This document shows, one piece after another, positions 1 to 10,821 of a DNA stretch of 64,000 nucleotides. The notes beneath the pieces were generated by a model. The model saw only the letters and a list, made by a program, of their open reading frames with translations, searched no databases and was not told where the DNA came from. Each line of letters starts with the position of its first letter. Within the stretch, counting starts at the first letter, position 1. The position numbers were made by a program, and so were the translations under genes. The stretch spans positions 310,001 through 374,000 of the forward strand of contig NW_017264206.1 in assembly GCF_001619985.1 (NCBI RefSeq), written 5' to 3'. Source of the stretch: Xylona heveae TC161. Lineage: Eukaryota; Ascomycota; Xylonomycetes; Xylonales; Xylonaceae.

Positions 1-383
1 CAGATTAGCTCTATTCAAGAAATTTGCTTTGATTTGTTTCATTTCTATACATATTATGGCCGATGCACTTGTCGCGTATTTTGTTATTTTTATCTTATTT
101 TTATTTTACCCCTTCCGCCTTTTCCTTCGGTCTACGGATTTCTTTTGGCTTGATTTGATCCTGCAAATGTTCAGTATACTCTCTTTTGGTTGTTTTCTGT
201 CTAATTATTTCTCGCATTCTATTTTGTGACAAAACTCAATTCGAATTGAGGTTAAATGTTCTTATTTTTGGTTTGCGTTTCTTTATCAATCCTTTTCGCC
301 ACCAACCAAGCGTGCATTTCTCCAGCACCACATACAACCCGACAAATCTGTATCGGGCAGAATATAACTAACATCAATCACAG
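1..383. other. Upstream intron of the E1 gene, no other gene seen
   Basis: AT-rich and pyrimidine-rich sequence ending in a good branch point (TAACTAAC near 366) and acceptor (381-383). No exon encoding the expected start and DIE residues can be found here, so this is best read as the 3' part of a long first intron. Confidence 0.5.
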
Positions 384-1479
384 AGGGCACCGTCTGTCCC
401 ATTTCTTTCGTCAAGGATGTTCTTGTACGTTTTTTCATGTCCTCTCCTCTCCTCTCCTCTCCTCTCCTTCCCTTTCCATTCCTCTCCTTTCCTCTTCACT
501 TCTCTCCTATTTAACTCCTCCTTCAACCTTCCTCCTGTCACCCCTCCCCCAACTCCCCTCCCGACGCTTTTCCAATCCAATCCAATCCAATCCAGCAATA
601 CTCTACATCCTTTTCCCAACCTTCCCAATCTTCCCACCCCACTCCCACGATCCACCATGAATTAATCCCTTACCCCCACCCTCCCCTTAAGACCACTCTA
701 CTAACACTACCACACAGTTCCCCTACTCTCTGCACGCTCTCCCCTCTGTGCTCTCCACTCAATGGGATTCTCCATCTTTCGCTCCCTTCCGGGACGCATT
801 CCCCGCCGAAGCACGCACCTCTCCCGCCGCATTCGAGGCACACGTGCACGATCTTACCGCCAAGGACGTCAAGATTGCGTACCTCAAGGGCCTGCAAGGG
901 TATTTGTACCAGCACGGGTACGCGACAGGGGCCTTGAAGACGCCGTTTTTCAGGGACGTGGCGCCGAGTATTAAGCGCTGGAAGGAAGATTCAAGGGGAC
1001 TGATGGTGGGGATTTATTCTTCAGGGTCGATTTCTGCGCAGAAGTTGCTGTTTAGGTATGCGGCTTTGGATACGGCAGCGAGTGCGACTACGAATGCCGC
1101 GTCTTCGTCGGCCTCAAAAGGAGCTTTGACGGAGTCAAAGGGTGCTGAGAACGAGGAAGAAAATGAGGCTGAGGAGAAAAAAGGGACTGAGACCGAGGAC
1201 CTTACGCCGCTGCTGTCGGCATACTACGACACGACGACGGCAGGATACAAGGCCGAGTCGTCAAGCTATACGTACATCTCGCGCGACCTGGACCTGGCGC
1301 CCGAGGAGATTTTGTTTCTGAGCGATAGCGTCAAGGAAGTAGTTGCGGCAAGAGCGGCTGGGTTGAGAGCGAAGGTTGTCGTGAGAGAGGGGAACCCGGT
1401 GCTGAGTGATGAGGAAATGGAGCAAGCGGTGGAGAATGGAGAGGAGATTGTTACGAGTTTGGAGGATGTGGATGTTTAG
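384..1479 (+). CDS. Enolase-phosphatase E1 (methionine salvage), 5' partial
   Basis: This HAD-superfamily enzyme enolises and dephosphorylates 2,3-diketo-5-methylthiopentyl-1-phosphate in the methionine salvage pathway. Exons seen: 384-424 and 718-1479. The short exon follows an ACTAAC branch point and CACAG acceptor and encodes EGTVCPISFVKDVL, the end of the HAD motif I block; the donor is GTACGT. The next exon starts FPYSLHALP and runs to the stop. Later blocks are YSSGSISAQKLLF and FLSDSVKEVVAARAAG, the family's phosphate-binding and magnesium-binding regions. An acidic Ser/Ala/Glu-rich insert lies near the middle (about bases 1075-1200). The first exon, with the initiator ATG and the catalytic Asp of the DIEGT motif, is not visible in bases 1-383, so the gene begins left of the window or behind an unusually long first intron. 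The family is clear; the 5' end is unresolved. Confidence 0.9.
441..593. repeat. Pyrimidine microsatellites inside an E1 intron
   Basis: Two simple repeats lie in the 293-bp intron 425-717: (CCTCT)n at about 441-466 and (TCCAA)n at about 571-593. Between them is almost pure pyrimidine. The intron ends with CTAAC near 701 and CACACAG at 711-717. Confidence 0.8.
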
Positions 1480-1662
1480 ATGTTAGATGGTGAGATGTGG
1501 AGTCTCGAAGGAGGTTTTGAGTGGTTGTATGATTTTATCTTAGAACGAGAGGGTAAATAGCTATAGACTGAAGAAGAAAAGATCATAACGGAAACAATGC
1601 AGTGCAGCCAAGGACTTTTCAATGTCTTCTCAGCAGAGCGGTAAATAAAATGATAAGCAGTA

Positions 1663-3375
1663 TTATACCCTCAACTCCTTATGCTCTTGCCGTCTCTCCA
1701 GGAGACTCTCTGCAGCCTGATCACCTGCTATTCTTCCAAACACGACACACTCGAGCAACGACGATCCACCGAGGCGATTATCTCCATGGATCCCACCGGT
1801 GACTTCGCCTGCCGCCCAGACATTCTTGATCGGCGTGCTGTCTGGTCGTAGTACTTGGGCGTTCTCATCGATAAGTACTCCGCCCATAGTGAAATGGACC
1901 ACGGGCGTCACGCGACCCACATAGATGGTCGTTTCGGGGGTAATTGTAGCTGGATCAGTCAGGCGCCAATGACCAAATGTTTTACGGTGGAAGCGGGCGT
2001 CCTTTTGAGTAGACACTGTGGCGGCATAAGACTTGAGGGTCTCGAGAAGCGCAGATTCCGACGGAGGCCCGGCTGGGTCGTTTAGCTGTTGTGCCAGTGA
2101 TCCAACTGTCGTCTTCTTCATGAGGCCCTTCCAGAGATAGAAATCGATATGTGATGGTGCGGCTTCGTAGGTGCCTTGGTCGAGAATAAGCAGGACGTCC
2201 CATTGCTTGGGTACTTTAGTCTCAGGAGAGTTATCAAAAGAAGTGCGCGGAGCTAGTTTAGTAATGACGTTGGTGATATATTCTCTCGTTTCCATCTCGT
2301 TGACAAAGCGCTGCCCCGTGTCGCCACGGACGAGAATGCCGCCTTCGCCGCGAAGAAGCTCTGCGGCGAGAAACTTGAGCGGACTCGTCGGGCTCGATGT
2401 ATCCACGAATCCTGTCGGGTGGACTTGCACGAGGTCCATGTCGAGTAGTTGCGCTCCTACGGCAGATAACAACTTCTGCGACCCTTCGCGCGGGTCGTTT
2501 GTTGATGGATACCCTGCCAGGTCTGGCCGATACTGGGCCAGCATGCCTTTGGCGTCGCCCGCGAAGCCGCCGCTGGCGAAAATAACAGGACCGTGAAGGA
2601 TTTGCGTTTGTGTCCCTTTCTGCCCCTCCTGCTCCGCTTGCGTAGCCTTGCCGGCTGCCTGCTCTTGCTGTTGTTCTGGTTGCTCGCATGCATATTCTAC
2701 TCCCTCGACGGCATTGTTCGACGACGAATGGAGAACTCTTGTTACGTGACATCCCGTTTGTAAATGGAACAGCGGACTCGCTTTGAGCGAATTAAGCAGC
2801 GTAGTGACAATTGCTGCGCCCGGCGGCAGTTTTCCCGCTCCTCGGTGCGTACGTGGAACGCTGTGTCCGCCTAGTTGCGCGACCCGGCTGAGATCAATCC
2901 CCTTTTCGTCCACGAGCCACTCAATCGCGCCTGCGGAGGCGTTGGTCAGCGTGGATATGAGGCGGCGTCGGTGGTCGGTCAGCGATGCTGTCGCGTTGAG
3001 CGCTGCGCCCGCGGATCGTATAGTGTCATCGTAGAACAATGTGTCGTGGATCGGCTGGAAGCGTGTCGGCGCCCCGTTGATTCCAGACGAGGCTTTGATG
3101 GAGTTTCCACCAGGCTTGGACGCCCGCTCGAGGAGATACACGGGCACGTTGCGGCTGATGAGCTGCGATGCGGCGGAGAGACCAGCAAGCCCAGAGCCCA
3201 CGACGATAGCGGCGGCGGGGGTCGATGCACTGGCGGAAGAAGAGCCGCTGGCAAGCTTGCTTGTTATTGTAGACATGATGCCGTTGATATTATGAGAGTT
3301 ATGGTGGAAGAGGGACGGCAGGATGAATATGAGAGCGGCGATGCTGACTAGGTATATGAGGCCGCGACGAATCAT
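1663..3375 (-). CDS. FAD-dependent fumarate reductase, Osm1/Frd1-like
   Basis: This soluble-type flavoprotein reduces fumarate to succinate and helps reoxidise FADH2 under low oxygen. The single-exon ORF encodes 570 residues. The FAD-binding dinucleotide loop GSGLAGLSAASQL lies near residues 61-73, followed by ERASKPGGNSIKASSGING. The substrate region includes HPTGFVDTSSP and RFVNEMETREY, and the C-terminal FAD contact GDNRLGGSSLLECVVFGR is intact. Residues 1-25 form a basic-hydrophobic segment (MIRRGLIYLVSIAALIF), a signal anchor or targeting peptide. A second in-frame ATG at residue 34 (base 3276) would give a form without it. Yeast Osm1 is known to use two starts for two compartments, so two forms are plausible here but not shown. 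It is transcribed away from the transporter at 4845. Confidence 0.92.
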   Translation of the reverse strand: MIRRGLIYLVSIAALIFILPSLFHHNSHNINGIMSTITSKLASGSSSASASTPAAAIVVGSGLAGLSAASQLISRNVPVYLLERASKPGGNSIKASSGINGAPTRFQPIHDTLFYDDTIRSAGAALNATASLTDHRRRLISTLTNASAGAIEWLVDEKGIDLSRVAQLGGHSVPRTHRGAGKLPPGAAIVTTLLNSLKASPLFHLQTGCHVTRVLHSSSNNAVEGVEYACEQPEQQQEQAAGKATQAEQEGQKGTQTQILHGPVIFASGGFAGDAKGMLAQYRPDLAGYPSTNDPREGSQKLLSAVGAQLLDMDLVQVHPTGFVDTSSPTSPLKFLAAELLRGEGGILVRGDTGQRFVNEMETREYITNVITKLAPRTSFDNSPETKVPKQWDVLLILDQGTYEAAPSHIDFYLWKGLMKKTTVGSLAQQLNDPAGPPSESALLETLKSYAATVSTQKDARFHRKTFGHWRLTDPATITPETTIYVGRVTPVVHFTMGGVLIDENAQVLRPDSTPIKNVWAAGEVTGGIHGDNRLGGSSLLECVVFGRIAGDQAAESLLERRQEHKELRV

Positions 3376-4844
3376 GGCTTGCAGCAGACTGGGGCCATTG
3401 AGGGTTGTATGTTGCGGATGAAGAGACTAATATGGCCTTTTGAGGCCCCATGGTGTCGTGGTTCTGCATGTTGTATGTCGTGGTTGTTGGAGATCAGGCG
3501 TGGGAAAGGTGATTTTGGAATCAGGTGATTGTGGCTTTCGGTATGCGTTTGACAGCCACTGGTATGCTGTCGATGTCTCTCACATACTTAGGAGCTTAAC
3601 GTCCCTTCAGTGGACTGGAGACAGTACGGAGTGATGTATGATCACTAGAAGAGTTTCAGAGCGACGATGGTAAGAGTTGCTGTTGTTGTTTTTGTTGTTG
3701 GTATTGTCGGAGTATGACGTTGACTTGGTATCAGGATAAGCAACGTCAAGTCAACAAATAGGATTCATTAGATCAACAATCTCAACCGGGATCAATTGAC
3801 ATTTTCATAAATATGTTCTGATTGGATCGGAAATATCAAGATTATCTCCTTCTTTACAAATATCACCGTCCATGTTGACACTTTTAACGATATTCTTCCG
3901 TCTCACATCATCACATGAATCATGCGTGCCCATAACGAATGAGATTTAAACTTCAGCGCATTTGCTGACCAAAGCGCGGAAAGGGCTACCATGGTGCGAA
4001 TCAGCCTTAGACTGTCGCCATCTCCTAGAAGAGTTTAACAACAGGGACTTGCTTATCAACGATGTGACTCTTATACTTCGATACGCAGCCCCTACTGCGG
4101 AATAGTCAGTCAGCTATAGGATTCATTTACTCCGACTCAAGAATGGGCTCTTCGTTAACTTTCTCTGCGCGCGGGGTGAAGAGTAATCATCTTCTCTTTT
4201 CTTCCGCAAATTTCAGCCCTGCAACCTAAACGACTGAAAACTCCGCTAAATTCCATAGAAGTTGACTAAACCGAGAAATTGCAAACTCCTCCCATTCTTG
4301 GCATAAGACGGGAGGCGGATTAATCAATGACGATGATTTCCGAGTCCTTGAGAAATCTCACATGCGTTTCAGGCTGAACCCAGCGTGCCTTTAGTGAAAA
4401 ACGTTATTAGTATCGGAACCAGTTATCTCTTCCTATGGGGAAGAAGCTCGATAATGGTTTCTGACAAAGCTACTGCATCCACGCATGGTGCTTGGTAAGG
4501 CCTACGATGCTAAGAAACTTTTTCTGCTGACTTGAGCTGTCTTGGTCCTGTTTGTGTTTTCCAAAAAAAAGTATATATTCTTATGACTTCCGTGCCTTGT
4601 CACGTCATTTCATTTGCAAACTTCAGCTCTGTTTTTCTCACGTCCTTGCACTAGAAACTGATGGTACTCTTTTGAACCTCTCGAATTGTTTCATACTATT
4701 TCCTTGCAAAGATCTATACTCCATTGTTTCTCCTACTCTATATTTTAATTATTCAAAACTTGGCCAAATTTGCTCAATTCTCTACTCCGATCTCTCAATT
4801 GAAGCTTCCCCCGCTCCCCTGACGTGCCCATTGTGCAAGGCACA
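3376..4844. other. Divergent intergenic region, no gene seen
   Basis: This 1.47-kb region separates two divergently transcribed genes, fumarate reductase and the DHA1 transporter, and must hold both promoters. It has only short ORFs with no family resemblance. A pyrimidine-rich stretch precedes the transporter start. Confidence 0.6.
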
Positions 4845-7337
4845 ATGACGGACCTCTTCCGCGATACGGCCCTGGGCCAACTAATCCGCTGGGTTTCTGG
4901 GAAGAAAGTGCTGCTTTACCCCGAAGAAAAGCCTGACTTTCAATGCCCAAACTGCTACTCGCACCCAGACACATCCACAGATGCTCCTGCTAGCCGGGTA
5001 TCATCCCATGCATCGCGGCCCAGAACACCAGCATCTGCGCATGCGCGGGACGAGCCGCTTCCAGATATTGAAACAGCACTAGAAGGCCGCACTCCCTCCG
5101 AGGATGAGTTGACGCTGGAAAAGACGCACACGGATATGATTGAGCATGTGGGTTCTGGACAGTCCGAGCTCTCCCGCATCGTCAGCCGTCCGAATTTCTC
5201 GTCTGTCAAAAGCCACGACGATCTCGAAAGAACATTCAGTCAAGCCGCTCTGGAAAAAGGCCCGAGTCGACCAATTGCGCCATCCAAACTTGATGACGGT
5301 ACGATCCTAGTGGACTGGTACACGACTGATGATCCGGCCAATCCGCAGAACTGGTCCGCTTGGAAAAAAGGATTTGTCTCGTTTCAGATATGGTAAGTGT
5401 CCAGGTCAAGACCAGCTTTGAATAGAAGCGCTAATTCCTGGGATATAGTGTGTATACAATGGCTGTATATATGGCTTCGGCCATTTACACGCCCAGTATT
5501 CCGTAGGTGTCTCCTTTTACCCAATTTCACTTTCCTTGGGATTCTGTAAACTGACACTTCGTTACAGTGGCGTAGTGCAGCGATTTGGCGTATCAGAAAC
5601 CGCAGCATCTCTAGGTCTAGCACTATACGTCCTGGCATGTAAGCATTTCTCCCTTTTTTCCCCCTTTGCCATGGCAGCATTATCTGCTATTTCCCCTCTT
5701 CCCCAGAATATTTCAACCTGACTAGTTCGTGCAGATGGCATTGGCCCACTACTCTTCTCGCCCATCAGCGAGATCCCCGTTGTCGGGCGTAACCCGCCAT
5801 ATATCGCTACCTTTTGTCTGTTTGTCGTGCTGAGCGTACCAACCGCTCTGGTCGACAATTTTGCAGGACTACTCGTTTTGCGATTCTTGATGGGTTTCTT
5901 TGGCTCGCCATGTCTAGCCACCGGCGGTGCTTCCATGCAGGATATGGTGCGTTTCCTTCCTNNNNNNNNNNNNNNNNNNNNNNNNNNNNNNCCCCCCCCC
6001 TTTTACCTCTTACCATAGATTGAACCGCTGACTCGAGCAGTTTAATATTCTCAAACTCCCATATATGCTATGTTTTTGGGTCTCCGCAGCAACTTGCGGA
6101 CCCGCACTTGGTCCCGTCATTGCTGGATTCAGTGTTGCCGCTGAAAAGTACGTATAATCTCTTAATATTTCTCATTTTTATCCCATCATTACCCTTTCTG
6201 CTCGTCCGCTCCTTCCCCTCTCTCCCTCCCTGTCGTTCAGTCTACTAACGTTCTGCAAGTTGGCGCTGGTCACTCTGGGAAATCCTCTGGCTCTCTGGAC
6301 CCATCTTTATCCTCTTATTCGTCGCCCTGCCCGAGACATCTACGCCCAACATTCTCCTGCGCCGGGCCCGTCGCCTGCGGAAACTCACGGGGGACTCACG
6401 CCTGAAATCCCAGTCCGAGATCGATCAAGGCAACACCAAAGTGCACGACGTGGTGATTGACTCGCTGTGGAAGCCGCTCCAGATTGCCGCGCTCGACCCG
6501 GCCATTGCCTTTGCGGATTTTTACACTAGTCTTGTCTACGCCATTTACTACTCCTTCTTCGAGGTCTTCCCGCTCGTGTTCCCCGTCATGTACAATTTCA
6601 ACTTGGGAGAGCAGGGGCTCGCCTTCTTGTCAATTACCGTCTCGGTCTCACTCGCCGTCATGGCATATTTTGTTTATCTGTACTGGTGGGTCGAGCCGGA
6701 GATTAAAGCAAAGGGGCTCCAAGCGCCTGAGAAGCGACTCGTGCCGGCCTTGTATGCCGCTTTCTTTTTGCCCGTTGGATTGTTCATGTTTGGTGAGTCC
6801 TTTTTTTGTTTCCATGTTTGCTACTGTTTCCCTATTTTTCTACCTCCCGTCTGTTGTCTCAGGATTCTTTCCCCTCCCACATTCTACCCCTCTTCGATGG
6901 GCTTTTTTATCCTCGATTATTTACCCCTCTTCGGTGCATTCTTTACGTCTCTCTGCATTCTTTTTCGCGTCTGTCTGTATCAATACCCGCTAACAAGCCC
7001 AGGCTGGACCGCCCGCCCCTCGGTGCACTGGATCGCCCCGATTATCGGCATCACCATCTACTCCTTTGGCGTCTTCATCGTGTTCCAGTGCGTGTTCATA
7101 TACATTCCGCTCAGCTACTTACCCTACGCTGCGTCTCTGTTTGCGGGAAACGACTTTTTGCGGTCCGCTCTCGCAGCAGGCGCCGTCCTGTTCTCGAGAC
7201 CCATGTATATCAATCTCGGCGTCGGGGCCGGCGTTAGTCTGCTGGCCGGCCTCACGTGTGTCTGCGTGGGGGGTATTTTTGCGCTGTACATCTTTGGTGC
7301 GAAGTTGAGAGCCAAGAGTCGCTTCGCCTTGTCTTAG
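4845..7337 (+). CDS. MFS multidrug transporter, DHA1 (CaMdr1/Flr1-like)
   Basis: A plasma-membrane drug:proton antiporter of the 12-helix DHA1 family. Exons: 4845-5392, 5449-5502, 5568-5638, 5735-5946, 6041-6147, 6260-6792, 7003-7337; spliced length 1,860 nt, 619 residues. The N-terminus MTDLFRDTALGQLIRW and YPEEKPDF are typical of the Flr1/caffeine-resistance subgroup. After a long hydrophilic tail come NPQNWSAWKKGF, YTPSIPGVVQRFGVSETAA, FLMGFFGSPCLATGGASMQD, ENWRWSLWEILWLSGP and ALPETSTPNILLRRARRLRK, all characteristic. I chose ATG 4845 over 4824 because the family starts there. The intron 5947-6040 contains a 30-N assembly gap followed by C9. The last intron (6793-7002, 210 nt) is in frame and has no stop, so a retained form would add 70 residues. 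Confidence 0.9.
5962..5991. other. Assembly gap (30 N)
   Basis: A run of 30 N inside the fourth intron of the DHA1 transporter, directly followed by nine C. It is probably a homopolymer that could not be resolved. The flanking exons join in frame, so no coding sequence appears to be missing. Confidence 0.95.
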
Positions 7338-8562
7338 GCGACGCAGTGAGGCTGGTCGAACGTGTGAGACCTCTATTTGACTAAAGTGAGACGTTTGGTT
7401 GAACGAAGGGAGGCGTTTGGTTGAGCGAAGTGATGCCCAACCGGCTACAACGACGAAACGAATCGAGGGAACTAGCACTCAGACGCGACGACTAACGACT
7501 GACGACTGACGACTGTGCAAACGAGACATTTAGCTGAGCTCTCACGACCAGAGTCTAGAAGGCTGTATCCGGTGAAGTACACGCGACTACACTGGACTGG
7601 GCCATACTGAATACTTGGACTTTATACATCACATTACCAATAATCGCGAGTTAAATTCAGCTGGAAAAACGCAGATACACATGCAGATGCAATCCTAGGG
7701 GGATCACAAGCCAGAAAAAGCAACGGGCTATAATGAGATGATGATCGGAGTCTACGGTCTATGGTATGGTCAGCAGTCCCTGTCAACAGTCTATGTCAAC
7801 GATCAACGGTCAACGTCAACGGTGCGGTCAATGGTCGACACAAATACCACAGCTACACACGGCAATACACAGTGGGATTCGCGATTTTCGCCTACATAAT
7901 ACGAGGGATCATATCTGTCGGAGTTACGGTCGAGTCACGGTCGTCAAGGGGAATCATAACGAAGAATCCAAAAAGGAAAGAGAAAAAAAAAAAAAAAAAA
8001 AACAATTAAAGCGTAGGCATTATGTAAGACTGGCACGTATACGAGATGGAGGAGAGATGAAGCTTGATTGGCAATCTAGCTACCGACATAATCTATATAC
8101 CCTAACAAGTTGAACGTGAGATTCCTGGGCGCTGGGCGCTTGGCGCTTGATCTACTCAGGCGATCGGATCGTTCCTATTGAGAGGGTAGTCTGAGGGGTT
8201 AGTCCGGACTCTTATATAGTATTGACTATTCTCCACGGCCTCGCCTGCGGAGCATGTTTCATAGCATAGTAGTCATAGGATAGTATTCATAGCACGGTGA
8301 TGTTAAAAGAATTGAGATTCCGGGACCATCTTGACTCCTTATATAATTGAGCTACATGCCTCAATGCGAAAGGAGGCAGTACATTCTCCCAAGTTAAATG
8401 ACATCAACTTTTTAGAAATCTATAAATCTTAATACTAGACAATTTAGGTTCTGGTCAGAGTCTCTAATCAAAAAGTTGAGTTGTATCAATGACCTGAAAA
8501 CCAGCTACCATTGTTCACTCATTCAAGAGTACTCATACTTGTAAACGATAATGACCACCATG
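7338..8562. other. Convergent intergenic region, no gene seen
   Basis: Tail-to-tail space between the DHA1 transporter (+) and the multicopper oxidase (-). It holds short degenerate repeats: CGACTAACGACTGACGACTG-type units near 7488-7515, GGTCAACG-type units near 7798-7837 and an A run at about 7983-8001. No supported coding sequence. Confidence 0.6.
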
Positions 8563-10821
8563 TCACAGCGGCATATGCCCCTTCTGGTCAACCCCATACT
8601 CTGCTGGAATCTCGGGCCAGGCATCGACCCCGTCAAGAATGGCAACGGCCATGCCCGAGGCCAAATGCTCTTCCAAATGACAATGAAACAGCCACGCGCC
8701 GGGGTTCATCACTTGATATCGCAGGACTCGCCAATTGGGCCCGCCAAACGCGGTCATAAAGGTATCGCGATAGGGCGGGTTGACAAGATTGAAATTGGAC
8801 GCGTTGGCCTTGATGGCTTCGTCAACGGAACTGTAGTTCCAGATGCCGGCGCCGACGCCAATCTGCCAGAACTTGTTCGAGTGCTTGTGGGCGGCGTGCG
8901 GGAAGTCGTTGGGCCAGCGCGGGTCCCAGCCGACTTGCAAAACGAGGTCGACCCAGGTCCCGTTTTGTGTGCGAATGACAAGTTCCGGGTCGAAAGCATC
9001 GGGCAAGGACGGGTTGTAGAGGAGCGGCGTGTAGGCGTCGCGGTCTTGAATGTAGAGGGCTTTGCCGCTCATGGTGAAGCGCCAGCTCGAGTTGGCTTTG
9101 CCAAGGTCAAGCAAATGCATGGCGTCCGAGGTCAGGGACGGCGTTATCGTGGACGGAAAGGGGGGCATGTTGAGCACGTCGAGGACGGTGGCGTTGTTGA
9201 GGTAGTCGCCGTTGTAGGCAAGCTTGGGGACGCTGGAGGAAGGAGTGCGAGCAGTAGAAGCGTTGAGGGAAGGGGTGGAATCAGGGGGGAAATTGGGAGA
9301 ATGGGAGGAACCAGGGGGCAGGTCAGGGGAAGGAGGGGAATTAGTAGACGAAGAATTGGACTTGTAGCGCAGGGTGGCCGAGGAGTAGATGATTTGGGTG
9401 AAACCGCCGTCAGGGAGGCGGATGGGGTAGTCTGCCGGGTCCTTGTCGAGTTTGATCATGACCGAGTAGCGCTCGCCGGCAAAGGCGAGAATGGTGTCGA
9501 CGCGCTGTGGCTCAATGTATTGCCCGTCGACCTCGTAGACGTAGAATTCGTGTGCATCAATGGCGGCGGAGATGACTTTGAACGTGGACGCGCTGACAAA
9601 GTTGATGCTCGCCCATTTATCGGCCGGGTCTACTTCGATGACTTCGTGGGTGCCGTTTGAGGGCACACAGCCTTCTTGCAGACGCGGTGGGATGCGGGAG
9701 AGGTCGGCTTGGTCAAGCCAGGGGCCTTGGGTCTTGGGGACAAAGGGGAAGCAGCTGAATAATAGTTAGGGTGGCTGGAGAGGAGGTGGAGAAGGGGAAT
9801 TTACCCCTTGTCAGAGACGGTCGTGTTTGGCCAACTGGCATTCATAAAGGCAGATTGAATGGATGTTATATAGGGCTGCCCGGGGCAGTTGACGCTTCCT
9901 TTGCCATTGATGAGGATGCTATCAACGCAGCTGTAGAAAGAAGAAGAAGAAGAAGAAGAAGAAGTGAGTAGCTTGCAAGACATAAAAATTACTCAGAGGG
10001 GAGATGTACAAGATTTGAACGCGGCTGTCTTCGTTAGCCTTCATGTACTCGGTTGATGTATACTGATCCCAGTCGGATAGTACGAGAATGTGAGGACTAC
10101 TGGCTGCATTGCTCATGGCGGCAATGTCGTCGGGTTCTTTGCTGATCAACGACCATGGTGCTGGGGCGTCGGGCTTGTGACTGCAATGTGTTAGGGTACC
10201 GACAAGGTGTAGCTGTGGACATGGTGCTATACCGAATGAACAATGCTCCGTGCAGGCCATCCAACAGCGTGGATCGAGAGTGTGAGTGATACCTGTACAC
10301 AGTCAGTATCGGCTGGGGTTAAAATGGCTAGGGAAAAATTACCAGTATTGCCCGGGAGGATACGCTTTGAACCGGTAGATGAAGCTCTGCCCGGGCTCGA
10401 TCGGCTTTTGTGACAGCCCAGGCACGCCATCAGACCAAGGTGTGCCCTTCTGTCTGCCATGGTATTAGATTGTATTCGGGAAACGCGAGGCAGCATAGCA
10501 TACAACAGACCATGCCAGTGGATGGTGGCGTTTTGGGGCATGTTGTTTTGTACCGTAATCTGCACACGACGCGATTAGCCCGGCTTCGCAAGGCTCATTT
10601 CCAAGGTTAAAGCTGACCTCGACATCGTCATTCTCGTCAAAAATCAATTGGGGTCCAGGCATTTGCCCATTGATCATAATCATGTCCCGCGGTTGGCCAT
10701 TGGGGGCACCAACTTCTTCCGTGAGCACCAGCGTTTCCCTCACATAGGCTCCACTGACAAATGAACCCCTGGTGCAGAATAGTGTCACTGCAAATAGGAA
10801 GAAGCGTAAAAGAAAGGACAT
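8563..10821 (-). CDS. Secreted multicopper oxidase, Abr1/brown1-like
   Basis: A laccase/ferroxidase-type oxidase related to the conidial-pigment oxidase Abr1 of aspergilli; it couples substrate oxidation to reduction of oxygen to water outside the cell. Exons on the minus strand: 10821-10618, 10559-10504, 10453-10343, 10292-10233, 10180-10010, 9930-9805, 9754-8563; 1,920 nt, 639 residues. A signal peptide ([19 protein letters not shown]) precedes domain 1. Copper motifs in order: [15 protein letters not shown] (near residue 82), [31 protein letters not shown], and [12 protein letters not shown] with the type 1 Cys and an axial Met. A Ser/Pro/Asn-rich low-complexity insert lies near bases 9230-9360. 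A (GAA)n tract sits in the intron 9931-10009. The gene shares a divergent promoter with a DHA2 transporter. No polyketide synthase is present here, so a pigment role is only a possibility. Confidence 0.9.
9939..9963. repeat. (GAA)n microsatellite in an intron
   Basis: About eight GAA units within the intron 9931-10009 of the multicopper oxidase. In transcript sense this is a TTC-rich polypyrimidine tract just before the TTCTACAG acceptor, so it may help splicing. Confidence 0.85.

Noticed and set aside
29-230. First exon of the E1 gene within bases 29-229
   Set aside because: The frame there does not encode the expected DIEGT motif and lacks a donor in the right phase.
8551-9660. A 369-codon plus-strand ORF over the multicopper oxidase
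   Set aside because: It is the antisense shadow of the oxidase's last exon, whose minus-strand product has clear copper motifs.
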